Assembly (NCBI GenBank): GCA_000802095.1
Contig: JUEB01000017.1
Span: forward strand, 186,001-250,000
Direction of reading: 5' to 3'
Length of the DNA: 64,000 nt
DNA from: Peptococcaceae bacterium BICA1-7
GTDB lineage: Bacteria; Bacillota; Desulfotomaculia; Desulfotomaculales; Desulfocucumaceae
Part shown: positions 15,810 through 25,128 of the stretch, piece after piece
How the letters are laid out: each line of letters starts with the position of its first letter
Position numbering within the stretch: position 1 is the stretch's first letter
The notes under the pieces: model-generated
What the model was told of the DNA's origin: nothing
Seen by the model: the letters and a program-made list of their open reading frames with translations, nothing else
Database searches by the model: none
Position numbers and translations under genes: made by a program

Positions 15810-17015
15810 TTAACTGTTTTTCCCGGCGGGGAGAGCGATTACGGACAAATTGGCTCCGAATTTTACCGGGGCGTGCCCGGCGGGCAGGTCTATTAATGCA
15901 TTACAGGCCAGCAGCGAGCGAAGCATGCTTGGCTTCTGGCCGGGGAGCACCTCAACCTCCCAGCGGCGATGTCTGTAAACTAACCGCCCACGGAGAAACC
16001 TGCGCGATCTGTTGGTGCTCAACGGGTAATCGTTGATGCAAACAGCATCAACGGTGACCATACCGTTAGGCCCGCCCTGCAGTTTCCGGATTAGAGGCGC
16101 TGCCAGGACCTCATAGCCCACCGCGCAGGCAGCTGAATTACCGGAAAGTGAGATAACCGGACTGGCCTTCCAGATCGCCCCTCCGTTATGGCCTCCCGGC
16201 TGCATCCGTGCTCCCCGGAACAGAGGCTTAGCCCCGGCCTTCTGAAATAAATCCATCGCTGTTGAATCACCAGAATAAGCCATTCCAATGGTAATTAACA
16301 AATCATTTTCTTTGAGCAAATGCTCGCATTGTTGCGTAAACTCTGATACGCCGCTTTGTCCACTGTTTTCCAGCGCTGTGACCTGTCCCCCGTCTCTTAT
16401 AACCAGTGCGGCCAGAAGTGCCGCATTGCAATCACGGGTCTGCCCCCGGACTGGAAAAGAATAATATGGCACCACATCTGAACAGAGACTTAAAATGGCC
16501 ACTCTGGCTTTACGGTGGACGGCTAAATCTTTAATCCCATATGCAGCCAGCACGGCAATAACACCCGGGGTTACCGGGCTGCCTGCGGAAACAATCACAT
16601 CCCCGCTGATAAAATCCTCACCAGGCTGTCTGATGTTGCTTCCCGGCTCCAGCCTGGGCGGAAGAAAAATGTAGCCGGCAACCTTCACCCGCTCTTGAGG
16701 TATTACTGCGGCCGCCCCTTCGGGCAGGGAGTCTCCGGTGGCCACAGGGACGCTGCTGCCTTTGGACAGCATGTATTCATTACCGGCTAAAACCCTCTCC
16801 ACCCTGACATAATTTTGCCCCTGCAGATCGTCATAATGAACCGCGAAACCATCCATGGCAGCCTGGGCCGAACCGGGACGGTCTGCGGGACAGAGGATGT
16901 CCTCACCGGCAATTCGATCCAGTGACTCGAAAAGAGGCACCCTCTCAGACGGCAGGGGAGAGGCATATCTCAGCAGTTCCTGGCGGGCCTGTTCCACTTC
17001 GATGTCATAAAGCAC
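15810..17015 (-). CDS. MoeA-like molybdopterin protein with degenerate active site
   Basis: A 401-residue MoeA-family protein. MoeA inserts Mo (or W) into molybdopterin. The N-terminal region is typical (ESLDRIAGEDILCP, AAMDGFAVHYDD; RQPGEDFISGDVIVSAG). In the MPT-binding domain the usual 'TGGxSxGxxD' loop reads LITIGMAYSGDSTAMD, and the 'PGNP' loop reads LSGNSAA, so normal insertase activity is doubtful. The start is GTG 17015 after GGGAGG. It is the last gene of a four-gene run (ferredoxin protein, Mo/W oxidoreductase, MoeA-like, MoeA-like), so it may be a dedicated maturation or cofactor-handling factor for that enzyme. Confidence 0.8.
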   Translation of the reverse strand: MLYDIEVEQARQELLRYASPLPSERVPLFESLDRIAGEDILCPADRPGSAQAAMDGFAVHYDDLQGQNYVRVERVLAGNEYMLSKGSSVPVATGDSLPEGAAAVIPQERVKVAGYIFLPPRLEPGSNIRQPGEDFISGDVIVSAGSPVTPGVIAVLAAYGIKDLAVHRKARVAILSLCSDVVPYYSFPVRGQTRDCNAALLAALVIRDGGQVTALENSGQSGVSEFTQQCEHLLKENDLLITIGMAYSGDSTAMDLFQKAGAKPLFRGARMQPGGHNGGAIWKASPVISLSGNSAACAVGYEVLAAPLIRKLQGGPNGMVTVDAVCINDYPLSTNRSRRFLRGRLVYRHRRWEVEVLPGQKPSMLRSLLACNALIDLPAGHAPVKFGANLSVIALPAGKNS

Positions 17016-17033
17016 GGGGCTGACCTCCCATTC

Positions 17034-18059
17034 TTAAAGAGCTTTGCCAAAAGGGCATTCCGGGTAATAACACTGAGGGCATTCCGCACACAGTCCCCCA
17101 TGACCCAGGCCGGCAATTTGGGACCGGTTTATCTTTTCCCCCGCAAATAATAGAGGCAGCAGCAGATCAAGGCTTGTGATCCTGTTGAAGAGCACACAGC
17201 CAGGCAATCCGCATACCGGAACATTATTATAGTAGGCCAGCATAAACATGGAGCCGGGCAGCACCGGCATACCGTAAAAAACCACCACTGCCCCCGTATC
17301 CCTGATGCCGGTTGGGGTAACATCGTCCGGGTCCACCGACATTCCCCCGGTAACCAGGACAAGACCGGCGCCATTATCCACCATCCGGCGTATATTTTCC
17401 GTAATCATACCCGGATCGTCGGGCGCGATTAGCTGCCGAAGCAGGGTACCTCCATAGGGCAATATTTTTTCGCTGATTATTGACCCAAATCCGTCCTTTA
17501 TTCTGCCCTCGTAAACTTCACTGCCGGTGGTAATGAGGCCTACCTGCAGGGGACGAAACTGCTGCATAGCCAGCAGCGGATGGCTCTCACCGCATATGTC
17601 TTCCGCTTTCCTCAATACAGCCTCATCAATGGCCAGAGGGATCACTCTGGTGGCTGCCACCACAGTACCTTTAGCCACTACCCGGCTGTGATGAAGCGTG
17701 GAAAAAATAATTCCTTCCAGCGCATTTATCCGGTTTAATTGGATTACATTCACCTTAAAAAGACCGTCATACTCAGCAATCAGGTTGACACGCCCCTGAT
17801 TTGGCTCGGTCAGGATCAGACCGGGGCCGGCAGCGCTTAGCGATAAACGTTTGGCAGCTTCATCCTCATGGACCAGATTCTCCTGTCTATCCCAGATAAA
17901 AATATGTTTTTTCCCCAGGTCAAGCAGGAGGGGGATATCTTCCTGCCTGATAACATGGCCTCTCTTAAAAGCCCGGCATTTTTCCCGCCCCGGGACTATC
18001 CTGGTTATATCATGACAGAGTGTCATCCCTACTGCGTCGGCTACGGGAACTTTTTGCAT
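17034..18059 (-). CDS. MoeA/MogA-type molybdopterin-binding protein
   Basis: A 341-residue protein, taking ATG 18059 (MQKVPVADAVGMTLCHDI) because AGGGGAGG lies nine bases before it; an upstream frame extension overlaps the preceding gene. The N-terminal region has the MoeA-like 'VGMTLCHDITRIVPG...AFKRGHVI' pattern. The C-terminal MPT-binding domain is intact: GLITTGSEVYEGRI and VLVTGGMSVDPDDVTPTGI. The C-terminus ends with four Cys residues (LCAECPQCYYPEC), perhaps a metal-binding tail. It sits immediately downstream of the Mo/W oxidoreductase gene and is probably its dedicated cofactor-insertion or trafficking partner. The reaction is not proven. Confidence 0.82.
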   Translation of the reverse strand: MQKVPVADAVGMTLCHDITRIVPGREKCRAFKRGHVIRQEDIPLLLDLGKKHIFIWDRQENLVHEDEAAKRLSLSAAGPGLILTEPNQGRVNLIAEYDGLFKVNVIQLNRINALEGIIFSTLHHSRVVAKGTVVAATRVIPLAIDEAVLRKAEDICGESHPLLAMQQFRPLQVGLITTGSEVYEGRIKDGFGSIISEKILPYGGTLLRQLIAPDDPGMITENIRRMVDNGAGLVLVTGGMSVDPDDVTPTGIRDTGAVVVFYGMPVLPGSMFMLAYYNNVPVCGLPGCVLFNRITSLDLLLPLLFAGEKINRSQIAGLGHGGLCAECPQCYYPECPFGKAL

Positions 18060-18087
18060 GGCGGTCAACCTCCCCTGTATCATTTTG

Positions 18088-20325
18088 TCAGGCCGGCTCC
18101 ACCCTGCACCGGACATAGCGGTGCAGAGGGGTTCCGGCAATGGGGTCGCGGTGGGTGCTACTGGTTAACCGGTTGACTCCAACGCCATATACCTTCCCAT
18201 TATAGGACAGCCCAAACCCATGGGGAATGATTACCTGCCCCAGGCGGACGGCCCCGGTTATTTCCAGCTCAATTTCCACTGTTCCGGCCTCGGTGCTGAC
18301 CTTAACCTTTTGTCCGTCAGCCAGGTTTAGCTTTCCGGCGTCACCGGGATTCATAGCCAGAGTGCAGGCCCTTCGCCCCTTGTTCCACTCGGGGTTGCGC
18401 ATCATATTATTGGAATTCATGTCCATGTGCCTTCCGGCCATGAGGATAAACGGGTAATTTCCGTCGCCCTTCAATTGCTCTTCTTCAGACTGAGGGGTTA
18501 TGCCGCAAACCCACTCTTCCACCTCCGGGATATACAGATTGAGACGTTTATCCTCAGTCCGTAGATTGGCGAAATTGTTATCCGGGTCAGCCTTTCCTAT
18601 CCACAGCCCCTCAGGGTGGTCGATGACGGCCTGAAAAATTTCATCGCCCATAGTCAGACCGGGTTTGAAGCCGGCCCGGGCGGCGCTTTCCTTAAAGCCC
18701 CGGGGAGCAATCTGCAGCATTGCCCACATCCAGGCCAGGTTAATCGATCCCATTTCTTTGCCCAGGGTTTTGGCCACCACAAACGGCATGGCCGCCGCCG
18801 CCCGGGGGTCGGACTGCATGTACATGTATAAAGCCTGGCCATATTCCAGCCGGGATTTGCCCGCCGACTCAAACAATACTTCCGGGATGGCCGGAATTAT
18901 TCCTAATTTGTCCGCCAGGCGAGTCCAGATCTCACTTGTCTCCAGGGGCTCACCCACAGCATCCACGATGGGCCGGCGCATCTGGCAGTATACCTCGGGA
19001 AAATTGAATTGAAAGTAAGTGGTATCCCAGGACTCGTAGGACGATCGGGCAGGCAGAACGTAATCGGACATGGTGGCTGTCTCGGTCATGGCGATGTCTA
19101 TTGTGACCAAAAGATCCAGCCTGGAAAAAGCTTCTTCATAGGCCGTGGTGTCGGCAAAAGAGCGCATGGGATTGCTCTGGGAGACAAACACCGCGCGCAG
19201 CCGCTCCGGGTGGCCGCTCATAATTTCCTCCGGCATCACGTTGGGCGGGTGCATGCCCAGCAGTGCGGGAAAACCGGTGGCCATCGTTCGCCAGTATTTG
19301 GGGTCGCGCTCATCGGTATGAGATCCAATGGGCACCAAACAGCCGGGAACAACATTGCCCCCGGGCACGAATAGCCGGCCACAGACAGCCAGCAGAATGA
19401 TCTCCAGATAAGTGGTAACCGTGCTGTGCCGGTTCATCAGCACGCCGAGGTCCTGGTGCATAGAAGATTTGCGGGTGGCAAACAGGCTGGCCACCTCCCT
19501 GACCAGGTCATAATCCAGTTCGCATACCCGGCAGGCCTCCCGGGCATCAAATTTCATAAACCAGGGCTTTACCTTGTCAAACCCGCTGACATAACAGTCA
19601 ATATATTCCTGGTTCTGCCAGCCTTCCTGAAGGATAATGGCAATCATGGCGCGGGTTAGCAGGGCATCGGTTCCGGGGCGAATGGCCAGGTGGATATCGG
19701 CCCTTTCCGCTGTCTCCGAACGACGTGGGTCAATAACCACCAATAATTTATCAGGATTTTTAGACATTTCACCAAGATGGCGCCTGGCCTGGGGCATCTG
19801 ATGGCTCATCCAGCCGTTCCAGCCGATGGCTAAGAGCATATCGGTGCGATCATGGTCGGGAATGGTAAAATTGTATTGTCTCCCTACGGTTCGCCCATAG
19901 CCCCAGAACATACCGGTAAGCTCCCCGGCCAGGGCATTGTAATAATACTGGGAGCCCAGCGCCCGCAGGAGACGAAGCCCGAAAGCCGCTTCGGACTGGC
20001 AGCCCAGGCCACCGATACCCATAAAGGCCAGCGAGCGGGGACCGTGTTCACCCACTATAGAACGAAGCTTTTCCGCAATCTCTGTGATTGCCTGGTCCCA
20101 GGAAATCTTGATAAAACCATCTTCCACCTTTTTAAGTGGGTGCGTGAGGCGCTGGTCATGATGCTGGTGATAAGCGATATTAAGCCCCTTCCGGCAGGCA
20201 TATCCCTCACTGCGGGGATTGTCTTTGTCCGGCTTCACCTTGACCATGCGGTTGTTTTCAACCAGCACCTCCAACCCGCAGTTCTGGCCACAGAGCACGC
20301 AGCCGGTTTTTTTCCACTCACTCAC
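18088..20325 (-). CDS. Molybdopterin (Mo/W-bisMGD) oxidoreductase, DMSO-reductase superfamily
   Basis: A 745-residue catalytic subunit. The N-terminal [4Fe-4S] motif is CVLCGQNCGLEV with the fourth Cys in YACRKGLN. The molybdopterin domains follow: MLLAIGWNGWMSHQMPQARR, VVIDPRRSETAERADIHLAIRPGTDALL, AVFVSQSNPMRSFAD, and the C-terminal MGD-binding barrel (MAGRHMDMNSNNMMRNPEWN; ADGQKVKVSTEAGTVEIEL). There is no twin-arginine signal, so it is cytoplasmic. The start is GTG 20325 with a run of G upstream. It is preceded by a ferredoxin-like partner and followed by two MoeA-type genes. The substrate is not evident; formate-dehydrogenase-, aldehyde- or hydratase-like relatives share this layout. Confidence 0.87.
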   Translation of the reverse strand: MSEWKKTGCVLCGQNCGLEVLVENNRMVKVKPDKDNPRSEGYACRKGLNIAYHQHHDQRLTHPLKKVEDGFIKISWDQAITEIAEKLRSIVGEHGPRSLAFMGIGGLGCQSEAAFGLRLLRALGSQYYYNALAGELTGMFWGYGRTVGRQYNFTIPDHDRTDMLLAIGWNGWMSHQMPQARRHLGEMSKNPDKLLVVIDPRRSETAERADIHLAIRPGTDALLTRAMIAIILQEGWQNQEYIDCYVSGFDKVKPWFMKFDAREACRVCELDYDLVREVASLFATRKSSMHQDLGVLMNRHSTVTTYLEIILLAVCGRLFVPGGNVVPGCLVPIGSHTDERDPKYWRTMATGFPALLGMHPPNVMPEEIMSGHPERLRAVFVSQSNPMRSFADTTAYEEAFSRLDLLVTIDIAMTETATMSDYVLPARSSYESWDTTYFQFNFPEVYCQMRRPIVDAVGEPLETSEIWTRLADKLGIIPAIPEVLFESAGKSRLEYGQALYMYMQSDPRAAAAMPFVVAKTLGKEMGSINLAWMWAMLQIAPRGFKESAARAGFKPGLTMGDEIFQAVIDHPEGLWIGKADPDNNFANLRTEDKRLNLYIPEVEEWVCGITPQSEEEQLKGDGNYPFILMAGRHMDMNSNNMMRNPEWNKGRRACTLAMNPGDAGKLNLADGQKVKVSTEAGTVEIELEITGAVRLGQVIIPHGFGLSYNGKVYGVGVNRLTSSTHRDPIAGTPLHRYVRCRVEPA

Positions 20326-20339
20326 CGTTACCCCCCCCC

Positions 20340-21449
20340 TTAAATCCTTCCTTTCTCCATAGCAGTCCTTATAAGCTTTTCCTTTGTATTATCCGGAGGA
20401 ATGTGCAAAACCGGACGTCGGTTCATGGTCAACGCACCAGTGGGGCAGGCGGAGGCACACACGCCGCAGCCTATACAAATCTCCTTATTCACAACCGGGA
20501 CTTCCGTTCCATTTCCCTCGTCGTGCATGGTGATGGCCCGTATATGGCAACTGTCGGCACAGGTGCCGCAGCCCATGCACGTTTCCGCCTCCAATACGGG
20601 AATAAAGTTACTGGGGTGCGTGGCGTATTGTCCAAATTCTTTAATGCCGGTCAGAATTACGCAGCAGCAACCGCAGCAGTGGCACATGTAAGCAGGCTTA
20701 TTCATTACGTTATCACAATTATGGACCAATCCAAGCTTTTCTGTTTCATCAAGCACCCGCAACAAATCGTCCACCGTGGCCGGCTTCCCCATACCTCTAC
20801 GTATTACCCACTCCGCAGCGCTGCCAAGGGAAGTGCAAACCTCAAGGGGCGCTCCGCAGGCCTTGCCCAGATGAGTTGCTTTATGACGGCAGGGGCATAT
20901 GGAGATGGCGCCTCCACCGGACTGCCGGATAATTTCTCCGGCCCTTTCGTAGGTTAAAACCTCGGTCTCCACGGCTAAAGGTATAAGGCTTTCATATACC
21001 AGGGTCCGCATAATCTTGGTGTCGGATCCGGCAAATTCTTCTCTGACTTCTTTTTTATGAAAGTAAGTTTGAAAAAGCTCTGCTAAGTCCTTCAAGTTTA
21101 CATCATCCCGCACCCGCATGAAGGTATATTCAAAAAATCCCACCACCATCGGGGCAAGCATATAATAGAAGGTGTCTTTGCGGGGGATGTCCAGTATCAG
21201 TCCCTTGTCAGCCATACCATCCAGTATTGTCTTCAATTGGTCTGCACTGATCCCGGTAATGCCGGCAATCTGCTCCAGCGTCATGGGAAGCAAAGGAAAT
21301 TTACTGCCCACCAGGGCCTCGCTCTCAGTATAGAGACGGTGCAGAATAGCCATCAGGGTCTCGTTAATTGGCGCCCCTACCGGATTTTTGTTCAGGCGCT
21401 CGGCCAACAGCCGGTAAACTTCGTCTTTGTCATGAGTTAAATGTCCCAT
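20340..21449 (-). CDS. Ferredoxin-like protein with winged-helix N-part and two [4Fe-4S] clusters
   Basis: A 369-residue protein starting at ATG 21449 (MGHLTHDKDEVYRLLAERL), preceded by AAAGGAGAG. The N-terminal ~100 residues look like a winged helix (MTLEQIAGITGISADQLKTIL; KGLILDI). The middle is Cys-rich (SICPCRHKATHLGKAC; YMCHCCGCCCVI). The C-terminus has two classical clusters, CMGCGTCADSC and CIGCGVCASACPTGAL. It lies 15 bp upstream of the Mo/W oxidoreductase gene and is presumably its electron-transfer subunit. The winged helix may only be structural; DNA binding is not shown. Confidence 0.82.
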   Translation of the reverse strand: MGHLTHDKDEVYRLLAERLNKNPVGAPINETLMAILHRLYTESEALVGSKFPLLPMTLEQIAGITGISADQLKTILDGMADKGLILDIPRKDTFYYMLAPMVVGFFEYTFMRVRDDVNLKDLAELFQTYFHKKEVREEFAGSDTKIMRTLVYESLIPLAVETEVLTYERAGEIIRQSGGGAISICPCRHKATHLGKACGAPLEVCTSLGSAAEWVIRRGMGKPATVDDLLRVLDETEKLGLVHNCDNVMNKPAYMCHCCGCCCVILTGIKEFGQYATHPSNFIPVLEAETCMGCGTCADSCHIRAITMHDEGNGTEVPVVNKEICIGCGVCASACPTGALTMNRRPVLHIPPDNTKEKLIRTAMEKGRI

Positions 21450-21877
21450 TAGAAAACTCTCCTTTACCAATATATTAATCAGGCAACCGACTATCTTCTC
21501 CAACACCTCCTATTATACGTTTATCAATTATTGATATTTCATTTATGTGCATACAAACATTAATAATAAAAAAAACAATTCTCTTTGACCTTTTGTTTTC
21601 ATAATAGCGCTGCACCTTTCTCATTACCTTGCTGAGTTTAAAACATATGTATTTTGAAGGCCCACCAATATTATCTTTTTCCATTACAATCCCCTGAAAT
21701 ATTTTTATCTGTATAATAATTATTTGTATACTAATATTATTTTTCTCAATAGTATATGAGTTTTCTTTTTCTGTCAAGACCCAGAACTAGCTGAGTTTTG
21801 CACTGACCTATAATCAACGGCTGCATTTACCTCTTTTGCATACTAACATATCGTCGCTTTGGTATTAACGTTTTTGT
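21450..21877. other. AT-rich intergenic region with a weak small-ORF candidate
   Basis: The minus strand holds a short frame beginning ATG near 21684 (MEKDNIGGPSKYICFKLSKV) with AGGGG upstream. It vaguely recalls the first helices of a MarR-type regulator but stops early and is very AT-rich. I do not consider it an established gene. Nothing else is supported here. Confidence 0.3.
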
Positions 21878-21914
21878 AAAAGGGGCTATCCTATTACTTA
21901 TGGGACAGCCCCCG
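21878..21914 (-). terminator. Rho-independent terminator after the HpaB-family gene
   Basis: On the minus strand GGGGCTGTCC-N11-GGATAGCCCC (one G-T pair) is followed by TTTT. It lies 34 bp past the stop of the gene at 21948-23408. Confidence 0.8.
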
Positions 21915-21947
21915 CAAATAAAAGACTTTATTGCCTTATTCTTTAGA

Positions 21948-23408
21948 CTACAGACCCCCTCCCCAGTACGGATCTGACTTGATTCTAGCCAGCACTTTGG
22001 CGTTCTCTTTTCTTTCTGCCAGGTTATAATTTCGGAAGACCTCTACTCTATTAGTTTCGGGGGTGCCGCCTGCACAAACAGCACTTCCGATTAAATATCC
22101 CGTCAATCTTGAAGCTGTCATATCCTGAATCAATTGTAGAATACGGTAACGTTCTTCTACTGAGGTGCCAACTTTACCCTGCATGTATTTTTTAACCAAA
22201 GGACCTATTTCAGGGTGCTTATAATCAGCCTCAACAGGCATTGTGGTGACTACTCCTCCTGCTATTTCCTGCATAACCCCTAAATGATGAATGTATTTTA
22301 ACCGGGTATTATAAAGTCCTGCATTACTTGTCAAAATGTCAGGAAAGGCAATACCGCTAGGGTGAACTGTAGCAAGCTTGGCTGCGGCTACAGCGCAACC
22401 ATATCCGATCTTGGCATCCATGATCATATCCGTAATCTTATTACGGATATGTGCGGCTTTTTCTACACCGTTATATTCTGCCACTTGAGCGGTTATTCCT
22501 GACAACATTTCGGTTCTTGCCGCGATGCAGGTTCCCTTAGCCAACCTGACATAGGATGAAAAGTAGTTGATAAACCCTCCCGTAAAATCCCATTCTCCGC
22601 ACATGAAAACGTTTTCCCATGGAATGAAAACATTGTCAAACACTGAAAGGCTTTCCACGAAGCCAATTTGTGAACTGATCGGATTTTCCATATCCTTTTG
22701 TTCAAGTGGCCCGGCCGCAGGACGGGTTATAAAGGTTATGCCTTTTGTATCAGTCGGGCATACGAATGCAAGAGCGTAATCCTCATCGTCCGGACCTAAG
22801 ACTCTTGATGGGGAAGCCACGAAATAGTGCGCGACAGGAGCACTGGTGGTGTGCATCTTTGCTCCGTTAACAACAATCCCATCTGGACGTTTCTCTACAA
22901 CACGTAAAAATAGGTCAGGATCAGGCTGTTTACTTGGGGGAAGCTGACGATCGCCCTTAGGATCCATAACCCCAAGGACAAATCTCAAATCTTCTCGCTG
23001 TAATTTTATGAAAAAGTTTTTAAACCTTTGATGATATTCTGTTCCTTTGGCCTGGTCGATTTCGTAGGTAATAGCCCAGAGAGCAGCTAGTCCCATACTC
23101 ATACACATAGTACAAAGATACTTTCCGGAAAAGTTGTTAATAGCTCTTACCATCTGCATGAGGTCATCATCGTCTTTTCTTATATGAGCCCAAAAACTTA
23201 CTTTCTCGTTTATCAAGGTTGACCAATTAGTTAATAGTCCTTCGTACTGAGGATCGTTAGCCCAATCATACCCTAAACTGAGATTATTTATCGTGGTTCT
23301 CAGATACGGGCTTTCAACTATGTTCTCAATTTTTTCTCCGGATATGTAGACATTAGGCTTTAGATTTCTAATGCTGTCGATGTATTCTTTTCTTGTTTTT
23401 ATAGCCAC
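21948..23408 (-). CDS. 4-hydroxyphenylacetate 3-hydroxylase / 4-hydroxybutyryl-CoA dehydratase superfamily protein
   Basis: A 486-residue flavoprotein of the HpaB/AbfD superfamily (acyl-CoA-dehydrogenase fold), seen in NGAKMHTTSAPVAHYFVASPSR, FDNVFIPWENVFMCGEWDF, and GGVVTTMPVEADYKHPEIG. The known [4Fe-4S] dehydratase of Clostridium uses three Cys and one His. Here Cys are at 99, 102 and 294, but the position seven residues before C294 is Val287 rather than His, so a classic AbfD cluster is doubtful. The start is GTG 23408 after AAGGTGG. It is followed by a strong terminator and preceded (33 bp) by an acyl-CoA ligase, suggesting a CoA-ester or aromatic substrate. Confidence 0.8.
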   Translation of the reverse strand: MAIKTRKEYIDSIRNLKPNVYISGEKIENIVESPYLRTTINNLSLGYDWANDPQYEGLLTNWSTLINEKVSFWAHIRKDDDDLMQMVRAINNFSGKYLCTMCMSMGLAALWAITYEIDQAKGTEYHQRFKNFFIKLQREDLRFVLGVMDPKGDRQLPPSKQPDPDLFLRVVEKRPDGIVVNGAKMHTTSAPVAHYFVASPSRVLGPDDEDYALAFVCPTDTKGITFITRPAAGPLEQKDMENPISSQIGFVESLSVFDNVFIPWENVFMCGEWDFTGGFINYFSSYVRLAKGTCIAARTEMLSGITAQVAEYNGVEKAAHIRNKITDMIMDAKIGYGCAVAAAKLATVHPSGIAFPDILTSNAGLYNTRLKYIHHLGVMQEIAGGVVTTMPVEADYKHPEIGPLVKKYMQGKVGTSVEERYRILQLIQDMTASRLTGYLIGSAVCAGGTPETNRVEVFRNYNLAERKENAKVLARIKSDPYWGGGL

Positions 23409-23441
23409 GTTTCAATTCCACCTTATCTAATAATCCTTATA

Positions 23442-24998
23442 CTATTGGTTTCTGAACATATCCTTAAGTTCCGATTTGCGGATTTTCCCCAGGGGGGTCA
23501 TCGGGAATGAATCAACCACTTCAAACGTGCGCGGGATCTTGTAGTCGGCCAGTTTTTCCCTGCAGTACGCAGCCAATATTTCCGGTGTAAGCTCAGAGCC
23601 GGGCTTGGGAAGTACATATGCTTTGCCCACCTCACCGAATATACTGTCGGGAACTCCTATAACCGCCGCCAGGAGCACTCCCGGGTGCTGGCAGAGGCAA
23701 TCCTCGATCTCCGGAGGATAGACATTGTACCCGCCGGTTATGTACATTTCCTTTACACGACCGACAATTGAAATATAGCCGTCATTATCCACCAAGGCTA
23801 TATCCCCGGTGTGCAGCCATCCGTCCTCATCCCTGCACGTGTCGATATTATCCGGTCCCAGGTAATAACCAGGTATAACTATATCTCCCCGTACCAGTAT
23901 TTCACCGGCCTCACCTTTATCTACCGGGCTGCCTGACTGGTTAACCACTTTATAGTCGATTCCTTCCAGAGGTTTTCCTACGGTATATAAAATTTTGTCA
24001 GCTGCATCTAATAAAGAAGTCCCAGTACAGAATCCTGACACCTCTGTCAATCCGTAGCAACTCATTATGCGGCAGTTCAGCTCCTTTTGCAGACTATCCA
24101 GAATTACCGGAGGTGCGGGCGATCCACCGAAGATTACAAGGCGCAGGCTCGAAAGGTCAAATTCTTTGTATAGACCGCTGGAAAGAAGTATGGCCAGCAT
24201 TGTGGGCACGCCCCCGGTCACCGTTATCTTTTTTTCCTGGATAGCCCTGGCATACTTTTCCGGATGAAAGGAATCCTGCAGAATAAGGGTGGAACCGTGC
24301 ATAAGAGAGTTGATGGCTAATATAGTGGCACCACCCACATGATTTAAGGGCAGGGCATTCAGTAGTCTGTCGGATGAGGTAACAGCCATAGCTTTTCCGA
24401 GGGCTCTACACATGGATAATATGCTTCTGGAGGTCAGCAGGGCAGCCTTTGGCTTTCCGGTTGTTCCGGATGTGTAGATTATAAAATTACCGTCTTCGGG
24501 GTAAACAGATTCCGGTTGTATCGCCTGTCCCTTTTCGGCCCAGCGGTCTGTGAATTCAGTAATGGTGCAGTAATCTTTAATTTTCCGGTCGGAGTCAATA
24601 ATAACCTGTTCAACTGTTTTAGGCCGTATTTTCTCAATAATTTCAAGCATATTAGTGTCGGCGAATTCCGGAGACACAACCAGCAGGCGTGGGGCAGACT
24701 GATCCAGCATGTAGCTCAATTCCGATTCCCTGTAACGTACATTCAGTCCCACAGTTATTACTCCCAACCCAGATGCCCCAAGCCAGCAGGTAAGGAAATT
24801 CAGTGAAGTTGGAAGCAAAAGGGCAAGCCGATCGCCTTTTTTCATTCCGAAACCGGCCAGAGCCTCGGTAAAACGTTTTACACGGTTCTCCAGCTGTTTG
24901 TAGGTAAGGGTGGTTTCATTAAACACCACCGCCTCGGAATTCATGTATTTCTCCTTACCGTTGGCGATCACGTCAATAACAAGCTCATCCTTAAACAA
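23442..24998 (-). CDS. AMP-forming acyl-CoA synthetase
   Basis: A 518-residue ANL ligase if it starts at TTG 24998 (MFKDELVIDVIANGKEKYM), chosen because AAGGTGG lies eight bases before it; a GTG at 25010 overlaps that site. Motifs are FIIYTSGTTGKPKAALL, SCYGLTEVSGFCTG, WLHTGDIALVDNDGYISIVGRVKE, MYITGGYNVYPPEIEDCL, and TPLGKIRKSELKD with the catalytic Lys. The promoter has excellent -35/-10 boxes (25050-25078) and a palindrome in the untranslated region (25017-25030). It forms a two-gene unit with the HpaB-family gene. The MerR gene immediately upstream is the likely regulator. Confidence 0.87.
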   Translation of the reverse strand: MFKDELVIDVIANGKEKYMNSEAVVFNETTLTYKQLENRVKRFTEALAGFGMKKGDRLALLLPTSLNFLTCWLGASGLGVITVGLNVRYRESELSYMLDQSAPRLLVVSPEFADTNMLEIIEKIRPKTVEQVIIDSDRKIKDYCTITEFTDRWAEKGQAIQPESVYPEDGNFIIYTSGTTGKPKAALLTSRSILSMCRALGKAMAVTSSDRLLNALPLNHVGGATILAINSLMHGSTLILQDSFHPEKYARAIQEKKITVTGGVPTMLAILLSSGLYKEFDLSSLRLVIFGGSPAPPVILDSLQKELNCRIMSCYGLTEVSGFCTGTSLLDAADKILYTVGKPLEGIDYKVVNQSGSPVDKGEAGEILVRGDIVIPGYYLGPDNIDTCRDEDGWLHTGDIALVDNDGYISIVGRVKEMYITGGYNVYPPEIEDCLCQHPGVLLAAVIGVPDSIFGEVGKAYVLPKPGSELTPEILAAYCREKLADYKIPRTFEVVDSFPMTPLGKIRKSELKDMFRNQ

Positions 24999-25016
24999 AT
25001 GTACACCCACCTTTCT

Positions 25017-25030
25017 TTACGTTTACGTAA
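25017..25030. promoter_or_regulatory. Palindromic operator TTACGTTTACGTAA
   Basis: TTACG-TTTA-CGTAA lies between the predicted transcription start (~25043) and the ligase start. It resembles the class of sites bound by LiuR-like MerR regulators of acyl-CoA genes. A repressor roadblock is plausible. The adjacent MerR gene is the candidate binder. Confidence 0.5.
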
Positions 25031-25049
25031 TGGTAATTATTCTGAATTT

Positions 25050-25078
25050 ATTATATGTTAAGATAGTCTCTCGGTCAA
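25050..25078 (-). promoter_or_regulatory. Sigma-A-type promoter of the acyl-CoA ligase/HpaB unit
   Basis: On the minus strand TTGACC-N17-TATAAT, near-perfect consensus, about 40 bp upstream of the gene start. Confidence 0.75.
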
Positions 25079-25128
25079 TATCACATGTCAGGTATTGAAA
25101 AATTGATGGATTCACCTTTTCAACTTCA

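Noticed and set aside
21475-21777. A 100-codon AT-rich minus-strand frame upstream of the ferredoxin-like gene
   Set aside because: It overlaps the next gene's 5' region, is low in complexity, and only its first helices vaguely recall a MarR protein.
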